The notes below the pieces were generated by a model that did not search any database, was not told the origin of the DNA, and was given only the letters and a program-made list of their open reading frames with translations. This document shows positions 1-4,565 of a stretch of 5,140 bases of DNA, in pieces (positions within the stretch are counted from its first letter, which is position 1; every line of letters begins with the position of its first letter). A program made the position numbers and the translations under genes. Source of the DNA: Methanosuratincolales archaeon (GTDB lineage: Archaea > Thermoproteota > Methanomethylicia > Methanomethylicales > Methanomethylicaceae). The stretch is from contig CALGKV010000104.1 in NCBI GenBank assembly GCA_937930465.1, forward strand, positions 1-5,140. The letters are read 5' to 3'.

Positions 1-257
1 TGGATTGCGGTCCCCGTTATGACTGCCTGGTTTGGCTTTGGGAAAACGCCTTTGACCCTGTTGAGGAAGACATCCCTGGCAGTGGGGCAATACTTTGAGC
101 AGACTGAATACATCGGAATCTTAGCCTCGTGAACTGGCTTCAAAGGCGGTCTATTCCAGTTCCATCCCCTGAGATCATCGGAGACGCCAACGCTCCTGGC
201 TGTCGGCAAGATCTTGTCAACAAGCTTCTTTTGATCCAGGCTGGAGAGGAAGTACAT
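1..257 (-). CDS. csa1: Csa1, Cas4-like CRISPR adaptation protein (partial, N-terminal 85 residues)
   Basis: Reading the minus strand from the ATG at 257 gives an open frame that runs off the window at position 1. Visible features are the N-terminus MYFLSSLDQKK, a DDLRGWNW block at residues 27-34, a cysteine pair in CSKYCPT at 53-59 followed by RDVFLNRVKG, and TGTAI at 81-85. The next codon begins CA, which fits the family's His after this motif. This block order matches my knowledge of the Csa1 family, a Cas4-related protein of archaeal type I-A adaptation modules. Cas4-type proteins carry an Fe-S cluster and a RecB-like nuclease fold and help process prespacers before Cas1-Cas2 integrates them. 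The nuclease residues and remaining cysteines lie outside the window. The start lies three bases after the cas2 stop, so the two are surely cotranscribed. It could be annotated simply as Cas4; the exact subtype is less sure than the Cas4-like assignment. Confidence 0.85.
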   Translation of the reverse strand, partial: MYFLSSLDQKKLVDKILPTARSVGVSDDLRGWNWNRPPLKPVHEAKIPMYSVCSKYCPTARDVFLNRVKGVFPKPNQAVITGTAI

Positions 258-260
258 GGT

Positions 261-557
261 TCATTCCACATAGTCTACATTGGTCTCTTTGATTTCATCT
301 ATTCCTGAGTTAGTCACTATCTTGCATAGCCTCATGCATCTGTCGCAAAGAGGGACAACGTAGATGCTGTCCGTTTCGCAGCTTATGTATTGTTGGGCCT
401 CGTTCAGAATCAATAGGCGGTCATTGGCATTTATGTTCCCAAAAAGTCCGCTGTACTGTACCCTCTTAAGCCCACAATTCAGAAAGTAACGTCTTAACTT
501 CTCTCTTTTTTTATCCTCGCTGATGTCATAAATTACGAGTGTTTGCATAGCTACCAT
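261..557 (-). CDS. cas2: CRISPR-associated endoribonuclease/integration factor Cas2
   Basis: This 98-residue protein has the length and layout of Cas2. A first beta strand ends in LVIYDIS with the conserved Asp at residue 11, followed by a KKREKLRRYFLNCGLKRVQ helix region, YSGLFG at 36-41, and a final DSIYVVPLCDRC strand with a CxxC pair. Cas2 forms the dimeric core of the Cas1-Cas2 complex that inserts new spacers at the leader-repeat junction; many members also show metal-dependent nuclease activity in vitro. It is the first gene of a minus-strand operon with csa1. Two starts are possible: ATG 557 (MVAMQTL...) or ATG 548 (MQTLVIYD...). The second is closer to the usual Cas2 N-terminus, and neither has a clear Shine-Dalgarno site, so leaderless translation is likely. 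GC content is visibly lower than in the genes at the right of the window. Cas1 is not in the window. Confidence 0.93.
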   Translation of the reverse strand: MVAMQTLVIYDISEDKKREKLRRYFLNCGLKRVQYSGLFGNINANDRLLILNEAQQYISCETDSIYVVPLCDRCMRLCKIVTNSGIDEIKETNVDYVE

Positions 558-562
558 TATTG

Positions 563-590
563 ATATTATATTTTTTTCAGATTAAATTTA
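563..590 (-). promoter_or_regulatory. AT-rich promoter region of cas2-csa1
   Basis: On the minus strand the sequence just upstream of cas2 holds TTTAAT at 586-581 and TATAATAT at 570-563. TTTAAT lies about 27 bases before ATG 557, and the A-run plus TATAATAT lies 15-29 bases before ATG 548. Either could serve as an archaeal TATA box for a leaderless or nearly leaderless mRNA. A third candidate, CTTATAAAG at 623-615, would give a longer 5' leader. Which one is used cannot be decided from sequence. Confidence 0.45.
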
Positions 591-605
591 TGGTCTGGAA
601 AGGTG

Positions 606-646
606 CGTGAAGTTCTTTATAAGTATGGCGAAAAAGCACCTTCACG
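606..646. repeat. 7-bp inverted repeat in the leader (CGTGAAG / CTTCACG)
   Basis: CGTGAAG at 606-612 is the exact reverse complement of CTTCACG at 640-646, with 27 bases between. A second pair, GGTGC (602-606) and GCACC (636-640), overlaps it, so the two 11-base arms share complementary pieces in a different order. The arms bracket the TTTATAAG element, the layout expected for a protein-binding operator. A regulator such as Csa3, the usual controller of type I-A adaptation genes, would be the first candidate, but nothing in the sequence proves this. Confidence 0.5.
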
Positions 647-663
647 AAAGTATCGCCAAAAAG
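621..663 (+). repeat. Imperfect 16-bp direct repeat in the leader
   Basis: AAGTATGGCGAAAAAG at 621-636 is repeated as AAGTATCGCCAAAAAG at 648-663, spaced 27 bases start to start. The two mismatches are both G-to-C exchanges, so GGCG in copy one becomes CGCC in copy two. The copies are direct repeats in their flanks and inverted repeats in their cores. This could be a pair of binding sites for a regulator or for the adaptation complex. Confidence 0.55.
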
Positions 664-694
664 AGAAAGCTTTAAGAACGAAAAAGGGAAAATG
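659..694 (-). terminator. Oligo-T terminator region downstream of queT
   Basis: Beginning 16 bases after the queT stop codon, the minus strand reads TTTTCCCTTTTTCG (692-679) and then TTTCTCTTTTT (669-659). Several pyrimidine tracts with T5 runs are a typical archaeal factor-independent termination signal. It would separate queT transcription from cas2, which has its own AT-rich promoter. The same bases form the purine-rich part of the putative CRISPR leader on the other strand, so both roles could shape the composition. Confidence 0.5.
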
Positions 695-707
695 CGGACT
701 CAAAGAA

Positions 708-738
708 GTTCAAAACCCCATCATAAGGGGATTGAAAG
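708..738 (+). CRISPR. Single CRISPR-type repeat unit overlapping the queT 3' end
   Basis: The 31-bp unit begins GTTCAAAACCCC (708-719) and ends GGGGATTGAAAG (727-738). The CCCC and GGGG arms pair across a seven-base loop, and the outer TTCAA (709-713) and TTGAA (732-736) also pair. Length, the imperfect palindrome, the GTT-type beginning and the terminal ATTGAAAG are all typical of archaeal CRISPR repeats. ATTGAAAG is the classic 8-nt 5' handle left on crRNAs after Cas6 cleavage. It sits beside cas2-csa1 with a leader-like region on its 5' side, the correct orientation. I find no second copy in the window, so this is a solo or terminal repeat, not a visible array. The complementary strand encodes the last eight QueT residues and its TGA stop (712-710). 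A chance resemblance is possible but unlikely given the context. Confidence 0.72.
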
Positions 739-1216
739 CGTCTATGAACCTCTTGAGCGCCCTGTACACCAGGTAACCAAGCCCGACTGTCGAAATTCCA
801 ATCCCTGCAAGGAGGTAGGCGAAAGCCACGAGGAAGGGCATCCCGAAAGCGTAATTCAGGAGCGCCCCGACCCACGCCGAGATTATGACCGTGTAGCAAG
901 CCAGGCCGGCGATCACGGACCTGCCCCTCAGCCTTATCAATATCAAAAGCGATGCGAATGTCGGGATTGCGCTGAGCAGGTCCAGGGGACCGATCGGGCT
1001 AGCCAGGTTGCCGATGAAGACGCCCAGGCTTATGCCGGCTGCTGCGGGCATCCCCATCAGGGGGACGATCCCGATCAGCGCGTTGGCGACCCTTATCTGG
1101 ATCGCGCCGAAGCTTATCGGGGCCAAGGAAATTGTTAGAGCCGCATATGCTGCGGCTACTATGGCTGCCCTGACGACAGCCCGTGTTTTCGAAGGTGTTG
1201 GCCTTTTCTCTTGCAT
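710..1216 (-). CDS. queT: QueT-family ECF transporter S-component (queuosine/archaeosine precursor uptake)
   Basis: This 168-residue, very hydrophobic protein has about five to six membrane segments. The N-terminal helix AAIVAAAYAALT (17-28) is followed by ISFGAIQIRVANAL (34-47), which matches the QueT/DUF988 signature, and then GVFIGNLASPIGPLDLLSAIPTFASL (65-90). QueT proteins are predicted substrate-binding S-components of energy-coupling factor transporters for 7-deazaguanine precursors; in archaea the product would feed archaeosine in tRNA. The small-residue AAxxAAAYA face of helix 1 fits contact with the shared EcfT subunit; no EcfT or ATPase gene lies nearby. ATG 1216 is preceded by GGAG and GAGG stretches. 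The last helix ends near residue 150, followed by a basic YRALKRFIDA tail. The final FNPLMMGF and stop are encoded by the CRISPR-type repeat, so the native C-terminus may have been replaced. Substrate is inferred from family only. Confidence 0.8.
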   Translation of the reverse strand: MQEKRPTPSKTRAVVRAAIVAAAYAALTISLAPISFGAIQIRVANALIGIVPLMGMPAAAGISLGVFIGNLASPIGPLDLLSAIPTFASLLILIRLRGRSVIAGLACYTVIISAWVGALLNYAFGMPFLVAFAYLLAGIGISTVGLGYLVYRALKRFIDAFNPLMMGF

Positions 1217-1230
1217 CCTCTCCCAACTCC

Positions 1231-1286
1231 GGGTTTTCTAAGGCGGAACGGGTGGGAGCCCACTCACCCGCCTAGGTTTCTAACCC
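1231..1286 (-). promoter_or_regulatory. Structured 5' leader of queT
   Basis: On the minus strand CTAGGCGG (1275-1268) pairs with CCGCCTTAG (1246-1238) over eight base pairs with one bulged T. Inside it GTGG and CCAC can close a short hairpin, or CGGGTG (1270-1265) can instead pair with CACCCG (1254-1249), which competes for the same bases. An outer GGGTT (1286-1282) is complementary to AACCC (1235-1231). The TATA box at 1306-1299 would place transcription start near 1276, so the main stem would sit at the very 5' end of the mRNA with GGAG and the ATG just downstream. This could be an RNA switch or operator. It does not match the preQ1 riboswitch classes I know. Confidence 0.45.
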
Positions 1287-1298
1287 AACTAAAAGCCC

Positions 1299-1306
1299 AT
1301 ATTTAA
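1299..1306 (-). promoter_or_regulatory. TATA box for queT
   Basis: TTAAATAT on the minus strand lies in an otherwise GC-rich intergenic stretch, about 85-90 bases before the queT ATG. Start of transcription is expected some 26 bases downstream, near 1276, which gives a 5' leader of about 60 nt. Confidence 0.5.
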
Positions 1307-1345
1307 GCTATTCCCTTCCCCCTCCGAGATTAGGCACGCGAGCCA

Positions 1346-1393
1346 GCCTTTCCGGAAGGGAACCCGGGTTCGGGAGGCCTGCGGATCCGATCG
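1346..1393. repeat. Run of short palindromes between queT and dam
   Basis: Within about 50 bases there are TCCGGA (1351-1356, extended by CCTT and AAGG), the perfect 10-bp AACCCGGGTT (1361-1370), AGGCCT (1375-1380), CGGATCCG (1383-1390) and CGATCG (1389-1394). The stretch is GC-rich and non-coding on both strands. The CCGGA/CCCGGG part can form a small hairpin series. I considered a degenerate tRNA and could not build one. Its role is unknown: possibly operator sites or an upstream transcribed structure. Confidence 0.4.
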
Positions 1394-1424
1394 CATTGCA
1401 GGCATTCCCCCAGATCCGATAAAG
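1384..1424 (+). promoter_or_regulatory. Candidate dam promoter with repeated GATCCGAT
   Basis: GATCCGAT occurs at 1384-1391 and again at 1413-1420, giving three GATC sites (1384, 1389, 1413) in 33 bases. The second copy overlaps the TATA-like GATAAAG at 1418-1424, about 34 bases before the methylase ATG. GATC is the expected target of this methylase family, so autoregulation by methylation is conceivable. The TATA match is weak and the assignment is tentative. Confidence 0.35.
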
Positions 1425-1454
1425 TTTTCTGCAGGCTGCACAATACTCTCGCTG

Positions 1455-2369
1455 ATGAAGATGCTTGCGCATGCCGGGAGGGACGCCAGCCAAATCCCGA
1501 TCTCGCCTTTCCTCAAGTGGGCAGGAGGCAAGTCCCAGCTCCTCGACGCCCTTTTGGGCTGCCTGCCGGACAGCTTCGGGTGCTACTTCGAGCCCTTCCT
1601 GGGCGGCGGCGCCCTCTTCTTCAGGCTCTTCTCGATGGGGAGGATCAGGCGAGCATTCCTCTCCGACTCGAACAAGGACCTGATAAACTGCTACCTTGTG
1701 GTGAGGGACGAGCTGGGCGCCCTGCTCTCCAGGCTCGAGCATTACCAGAAGCACGCCGGCGCCAAGGACTTCTTCTACGAGGTCGCGCGCCCGGGATTCA
1801 ACAGGCGGAAGCTCAAGACCGGGCACGAGAAGGACGTCGAGAAGGCAGCGCTCCTGATATACCTCAACAAGACGTGCTACAACGGTCTCTACCGGGTCAA
1901 CTCGAGGGGCGACTTCAATGTACCGTGGGGGAGGTACGGGTCCCCAAAGCTCTATGACGAGCGGAACATGCGGTCGGTGAGCGCGGCGCTGAACTCCAAG
2001 GGCGTCGAGATACGCTGCTGCGGCTATAGGGAAGCTGTTGGGCATGCCGGGGCTGGGGACTTTGTCTACTTCGACCCCCCGTACCAGCCGATTGCCAGGT
2101 CCTCGTCCTTCACCCAATACACCCCGGACTCCTTCTCGGAGGGGGACCAGAGGGCTCTTGCCGAAGCCTTCAGGGAGTTGAGCCAGAGGGGATGCAAGGT
2201 CATGCTGAGCAACTCCAGTACCCCCCTCGTCGAGGAGCTGTACCGGGATTGCATCTCGCAGGGGTCGTTCCGGATTGCGATGGCTGCAAGGGCGATCTCG
2301 TGCGTCGGGAGCGGGAGGGGGCGGATCCCGGAGTACATCATCTGCAGCTATCCCCTCAAGCGCCAGTGA
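1455..2369 (+). CDS. dam: Dam-family DNA (adenine-N6) methyltransferase, probably GATC-specific
   Basis: The 304-residue protein has the full alpha-class N6-adenine methylase layout. KWAGGK lies at residues 21-26 and EPFLGGGALFF at 46-56, the AdoMet-binding FxGxG motif. NKTCYNGLYRVN (138-149) and FNVPWGRY (154-161) belong to the target-recognition region shared by Dam, DpnM and MjaIII-type enzymes. VYFDPPY (204-210) is catalytic motif IV, and LSNSS follows at 251-255. The enzyme transfers methyl from S-adenosylmethionine to the adenine N6, most likely in GATC. No restriction endonuclease gene flanks it, so here it looks like an orphan methylase, although a partner elsewhere cannot be excluded. 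The window contains roughly 45 GATC sites by eye, so the site is not avoided. The start at ATG 1455 includes about 15 residues before the conserved SPFLKWAGGK; ATG 1461 is an alternative. Transcribed divergently from queT. Confidence 0.92.
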   Translation: MKMLAHAGRDASQIPISPFLKWAGGKSQLLDALLGCLPDSFGCYFEPFLGGGALFFRLFSMGRIRRAFLSDSNKDLINCYLVVRDELGALLSRLEHYQKHAGAKDFFYEVARPGFNRRKLKTGHEKDVEKAALLIYLNKTCYNGLYRVNSRGDFNVPWGRYGSPKLYDERNMRSVSAALNSKGVEIRCCGYREAVGHAGAGDFVYFDPPYQPIARSSSFTQYTPDSFSEGDQRALAEAFRELSQRGCKVMLSNSSTPLVEELYRDCISQGSFRIAMAARAISCVGSGRGRIPEYIICSYPLKRQ

Positions 2370-2468
2370 TGTTCCGCTGGGCGCAGCCTGGGTATCCGGC
2401 TCCACCGCAGATCGCCGCATCCTTGGCCGCTTCATGCGAAGGCTTTCGGGACAAAAATTATTGGAAGC

Positions 2469-2513
2469 TTTATTAAAGGAAAGCCCGCCCAATATCAAAG
2501 GTGGTGTGGTGGG
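2469..2513 (+). promoter_or_regulatory. Promoter and ribosome-binding region of the aminotransferase
   Basis: TTTATTAAA at 2469-2477, next to the A/T-rich ACAAAAATTATT, is a good archaeal TATA box. Transcription should start near 2500, just before the GT-rich GGTGGTGTGGTGGG (2500-2513). That stretch contains GGTGG, partly complementary to the archaeal 16S 3' end, and supports initiation at the TTG at 2517. The intergenic region 2370-2468 holds nothing else I can name. Confidence 0.55.
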
Positions 2514-2516
2514 ATT

Positions 2517-3671
2517 TTGTCGCTCGCAGCCAGGATGCTTAACCTCAAGGAGTCCGGTACCCTGAAGATCCTCGACAAGGTCAAGTCGATGCAGGCGAGG
2601 GGCATCGATATAATCCAGCTCGACGTGGGGGAGCCCGACTTCGACACCCCGCGGAACATCGTCGAAGCTGCCCACCGGGCGATGCTCGAGGGCTTCACGC
2701 ACTACACCCCGAGCGCCGGGATCCCGGAGCTGAGGGACGCGGTCGCGGAGAAGCTCAGGTCCGAGAACGGGCTCGACGCCAGGAGGGAGAATGTGATCAT
2801 AACTCCCGGGTCGAAGCAGGCGCTCTTCTACGCCGTGATGTCCCTGGTCGACGAGGGGGAGGAGGTGATCGTGCCTACCCCTGCGTGGCCCTCGTACGTC
2901 GAGATGGTTACGGTCGCCGGAGGGGTCGTGAGGGAGATCCCCCCGAAGGGAGGGTTCTCGCTGGACATCGAGGGCATAAGGGAAGCTGTCAACGAGCGGA
3001 CCAAGCTGATCATAATCAACTCGCCCAACAACCCCACCGGGCACGCATACTCCGAAGGGGAGCTTAGGGCTCTCTCAGAGATAGCCGCCGACCACAGGCT
3101 CTTCGTGATCTCCGACGAGATCTACGAGAAGATACTCTACGAGGGGGAGCACAGGAGCCTGGGATCCTTCCCCGGCGTGGGGGATCTGGTCATCACCGTG
3201 AACGGCTTCTCCAAGACCTACGCGATGACCGGGTGGAGGGTAGGATACGCTTCTGGCCCGCGGGACGTGATCGCAGCCATGAACAAGCTCCAGCAGCACT
3301 CCGCAAGCTGCCCTGTCTCGTTCGTCCAGAAGGCAGCCCTCGAAGCCCTCAAGCCTGACACCCCTGTAAGGCAGATGGTGGAGGAGTTCAGGAGGCGGAG
3401 GGACTTCCTCTGCGGCGAGCTGAATAGGATGGGCGCCTTCAGGGTGGATCCCCCGAAGGGCGCATTCTACCTCTTCCCGGACATAACTGGGACTGGGATG
3501 GAGTCGGTGGAGCTCTGCAGCCTGCTCCTCGAAGAGGGGCACATCAGCGCCACGCCTGGGGAGGCATTCGGGGGATTCTCCCGGAACATCCGCATATCCT
3601 ATGCGAACTCCATGGATAGGCTGAGCGCCGCTGTGGAAAGGATGCGAGCCCTGCTGGAGAAGCGGCTGTAG
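2517..3671 (+). CDS. Aspartate aminotransferase-like class I PLP enzyme
   Basis: This 384-residue protein shows the complete fold-type I aminotransferase motif set: DVGEPDFDTP (36-45), PGSKQALF (97-104), PAWPSY (122-127), NSPNNPTG (168-175), SDEIYE (199-204), GFSKTYAMTGWRVGY (230-244) and NIRISYA (357-363). Lys233 is the Schiff-base lysine, Asp200 and Tyr203 contact the cofactor, and Arg359 should bind the substrate alpha-carboxylate. The KQALF motif with PAWPSY resembles the subgroup that includes Thermus aspartate/prephenate aminotransferase, where the lysine of that motif reads the side-chain carboxylate. Aspartate or another acidic or aromatic donor is therefore likely, with 2-oxoglutarate as acceptor. 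Several paralogs usually exist, so the exact substrate is open. Start: TTG 2517 keeps the conserved SLAARM segment; the ATG at 2535 would remove it. A downstream membrane regulator begins two bases after the stop, so they form one unit. Confidence 0.88.
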   Translation: MSLAARMLNLKESGTLKILDKVKSMQARGIDIIQLDVGEPDFDTPRNIVEAAHRAMLEGFTHYTPSAGIPELRDAVAEKLRSENGLDARRENVIITPGSKQALFYAVMSLVDEGEEVIVPTPAWPSYVEMVTVAGGVVREIPPKGGFSLDIEGIREAVNERTKLIIINSPNNPTGHAYSEGELRALSEIAADHRLFVISDEIYEKILYEGEHRSLGSFPGVGDLVITVNGFSKTYAMTGWRVGYASGPRDVIAAMNKLQQHSASCPVSFVQKAALEALKPDTPVRQMVEEFRRRRDFLCGELNRMGAFRVDPPKGAFYLFPDITGTGMESVELCSLLLEEGHISATPGEAFGGFSRNIRISYANSMDRLSAAVERMRALLEKRL

Positions 3672-3673
3672 GG

Positions 3674-4411
3674 ATGATTGGGGCTGTGGCAGGGATCCTC
3701 AGGAACCAGCACAGGCGCAGGATCCTGGAGATCCTTTACACCAGGAAGTCGGCCTCACCGAAAGAGATAGCCGAGGATCTCAAGATAGGCGTGCCGACGG
3801 TCTACTACCACCTGGAGCTGCTCAGGGGTTATGTCCAGAGGACAGCCAGGGGCGAGTTCTCGATCACTGAGAGGGGATTGGAGGCATACAAGAAGGAAGT
3901 CCTTGGCGAGCCTTCGCCCATTGGCGCACCGGCTGCAGCCCTGTACTGGATCGTCTCCAGGCCTTGCGCCCTCCTCCTGGCTGGCTTCGCTGCCGCAGCG
4001 GCAGAGCTCCTCGCCTGCCTCGCCTTGGGCTACACCCCGATCTTCCTGGGGTATGTGCCGGTCCTCGACCTCTCTTGGGCCTTCCCTGGCTATGCCATGA
4101 GCGTGCTCGGGACATTCGCAGTGCTTGAGGCCTCCTCCTTGGCGATCACGCGGAGGACGGGTGGAGAGCTCCCCCTCCTGGGAGGGATAATGGTCTCGAG
4201 AGCCCCTCTCATGCTGCTCTTCCTTATACCCGCCCTCGGTGTGGGGGGATCAGCCGTCTCGGTAGCGGTAACGGGGATCGCCCAGCTGCTCTCAGTCTTT
4301 TCGGCGTCCGCTTTCCTCTCCCTCTCAAGGGGGATCCGCCAGGAACGCTCGATAATAGTCTGCCTCTTCATCCTGTACGGGAACATCTTGGTATACTCTT
4401 GGCTGTGGTGA
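3674..4411 (+). CDS. Membrane-tethered winged-helix transcriptional regulator
   Basis: Residues 1-72 are a winged-helix domain of the ArsR/PadR-like archaeal type: NQHRRRILEILY (11-22), a helix-turn-helix SPKEIAEDLKIGVPTVYYHL at 28-47, and a short wing around EFSITERGLEAY (61-72). After a Gly/Pro linker (78-87) the rest is hydrophobic, with about five membrane segments near 97-119, 138-158, 168-190, 192-216 and 227-244. There is no enzymatic or sensor motif I recognise in the membrane part. The arrangement suggests a one-component system in which the DNA-binding domain sits at the inner face of the membrane and the membrane domain senses a lipid, ion, redox or envelope signal. The start is two bases after the aminotransferase stop, so it is translationally coupled. 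Target genes are unknown; the aminotransferase and its own operon are candidates. Length and TM count are estimates by eye. Confidence 0.75.
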   Translation: MIGAVAGILRNQHRRRILEILYTRKSASPKEIAEDLKIGVPTVYYHLELLRGYVQRTARGEFSITERGLEAYKKEVLGEPSPIGAPAAALYWIVSRPCALLLAGFAAAAAELLACLALGYTPIFLGYVPVLDLSWAFPGYAMSVLGTFAVLEASSLAITRRTGGELPLLGGIMVSRAPLMLLFLIPALGVGGSAVSVAVTGIAQLLSVFSASAFLSLSRGIRQERSIIVCLFILYGNILVYSWLW

Positions 4412-4417
4412 GCTCCC

Positions 4418-4490
4418 GAAGCGTGGCGCTTCATCCCGGCGCATCGGAATGCGCGACCCTTCAACCCCCTCCGACGGTCGGAAGGGCGAA
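4418..4490 (+). repeat. Three tandem hairpins after the regulator gene
   Basis: Just after the stop at 4411 there are three successive inverted repeats: GAAGCG (4418-4423) with CGCTTC (4427-4432); GCGCAT (4439-4444) with ATGCGC (4449-4454) around a CGGA tetraloop; and CCCTCCGA with TCGGAAGGG (about 4467-4486, one bulge). No T-tract follows on the plus strand, so a classic terminator is doubtful. A small structured RNA, a stable mRNA 3' end or a DNA cruciform are alternatives. Confidence 0.5.
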
Positions 4491-4521
4491 GCAGCCGGAT
4501 GGCTAGAGGACCAGCCGAAAG

Positions 4522-4551
4522 TAAAAAAAGCAAAGGAAAAAAAGGGAAAAA
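4522..4551 (-). terminator. Oligo-T terminator of the minus-strand surface-protein gene
   Basis: On the minus strand, starting 14 bases after the stop codon at 4566, T5 (4551-4547), T7 (4543-4537) and T7 (4529-4523) runs follow each other within 30 bases. Repeated oligo-T tracts without a required hairpin are the standard archaeal termination signal, so this is a strong candidate. Confidence 0.75.
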
Positions 4552-4565
4552 GGCATTTTGGGCGG

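Larger units (their letters stand above)
601..707 (+). promoter_or_regulatory. Putative CRISPR leader
   Basis: This non-coding stretch lies between the divergently placed cas2 gene and the 5' end of the CRISPR-type repeat at 708. Its plus strand is A/purine rich, especially 656-707. It has two TATA-like elements reading toward the repeat: TTTATAAG at 616-623, and TTTAAG at 671-676 preceded by the purine-rich GAAAGC. The position (beside cas genes, immediately 5' of a repeat whose 3' end is ATTGAAAG), base composition and internal short repeats are those of a leader, which drives pre-crRNA transcription and directs spacer insertion. That it works as a leader is inference. The same DNA read on the minus strand also serves as the 3' end of the queT transcript. 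Confidence 0.6.

Noticed and set aside
739..800. A second, degenerate CRISPR repeat one spacer length downstream of 738
   Set aside because: No stretch there resembles GTTCAAAACCCC or ATTGAAAG, and the sequence is normal queT coding DNA.
692..1138. Plus-strand open frame opposite queT, running through the CRISPR-type repeat
   Set aside because: Composition is rich in Arg, Gln and Asp without any fold signal, and the opposite strand has a clear membrane protein. The leader transcript may pass here but is unlikely to be translated.
1217..1300. Known preQ1 riboswitch (class I, II or III) in front of queT
   Set aside because: The stems and the A-rich tail do not fit the consensus sequences I know; only an unnamed structured leader is supported.
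1331..1405. tRNA-like GGGTTCGGG and stem segments between queT and dam
   Set aside because: I could not assemble acceptor, D, anticodon and T arms with correct spacing on either strand.
1455..2516. Restriction-modification system around the methylase
   Set aside because: No endonuclease-like frame is seen next to the methylase; neighbours are queT and an aminotransferase. GATC sites are plentiful, which gives no sign of restriction pressure.
1308..3044. Very long open frame (578 codons) on the minus strand across the methylase and the aminotransferase start
   Set aside because: It is antisense to two genes with complete catalytic motif sets, has low-complexity Arg/Pro/Gly/Leu composition with no domain, and arises from the high GC content.
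4090..4533. Minus-strand open frame overlapping the membrane regulator
   Set aside because: It is antisense to a gene with a clear winged helix and membrane segments, and overlaps the hairpin region; the composition is Arg/Pro-rich.
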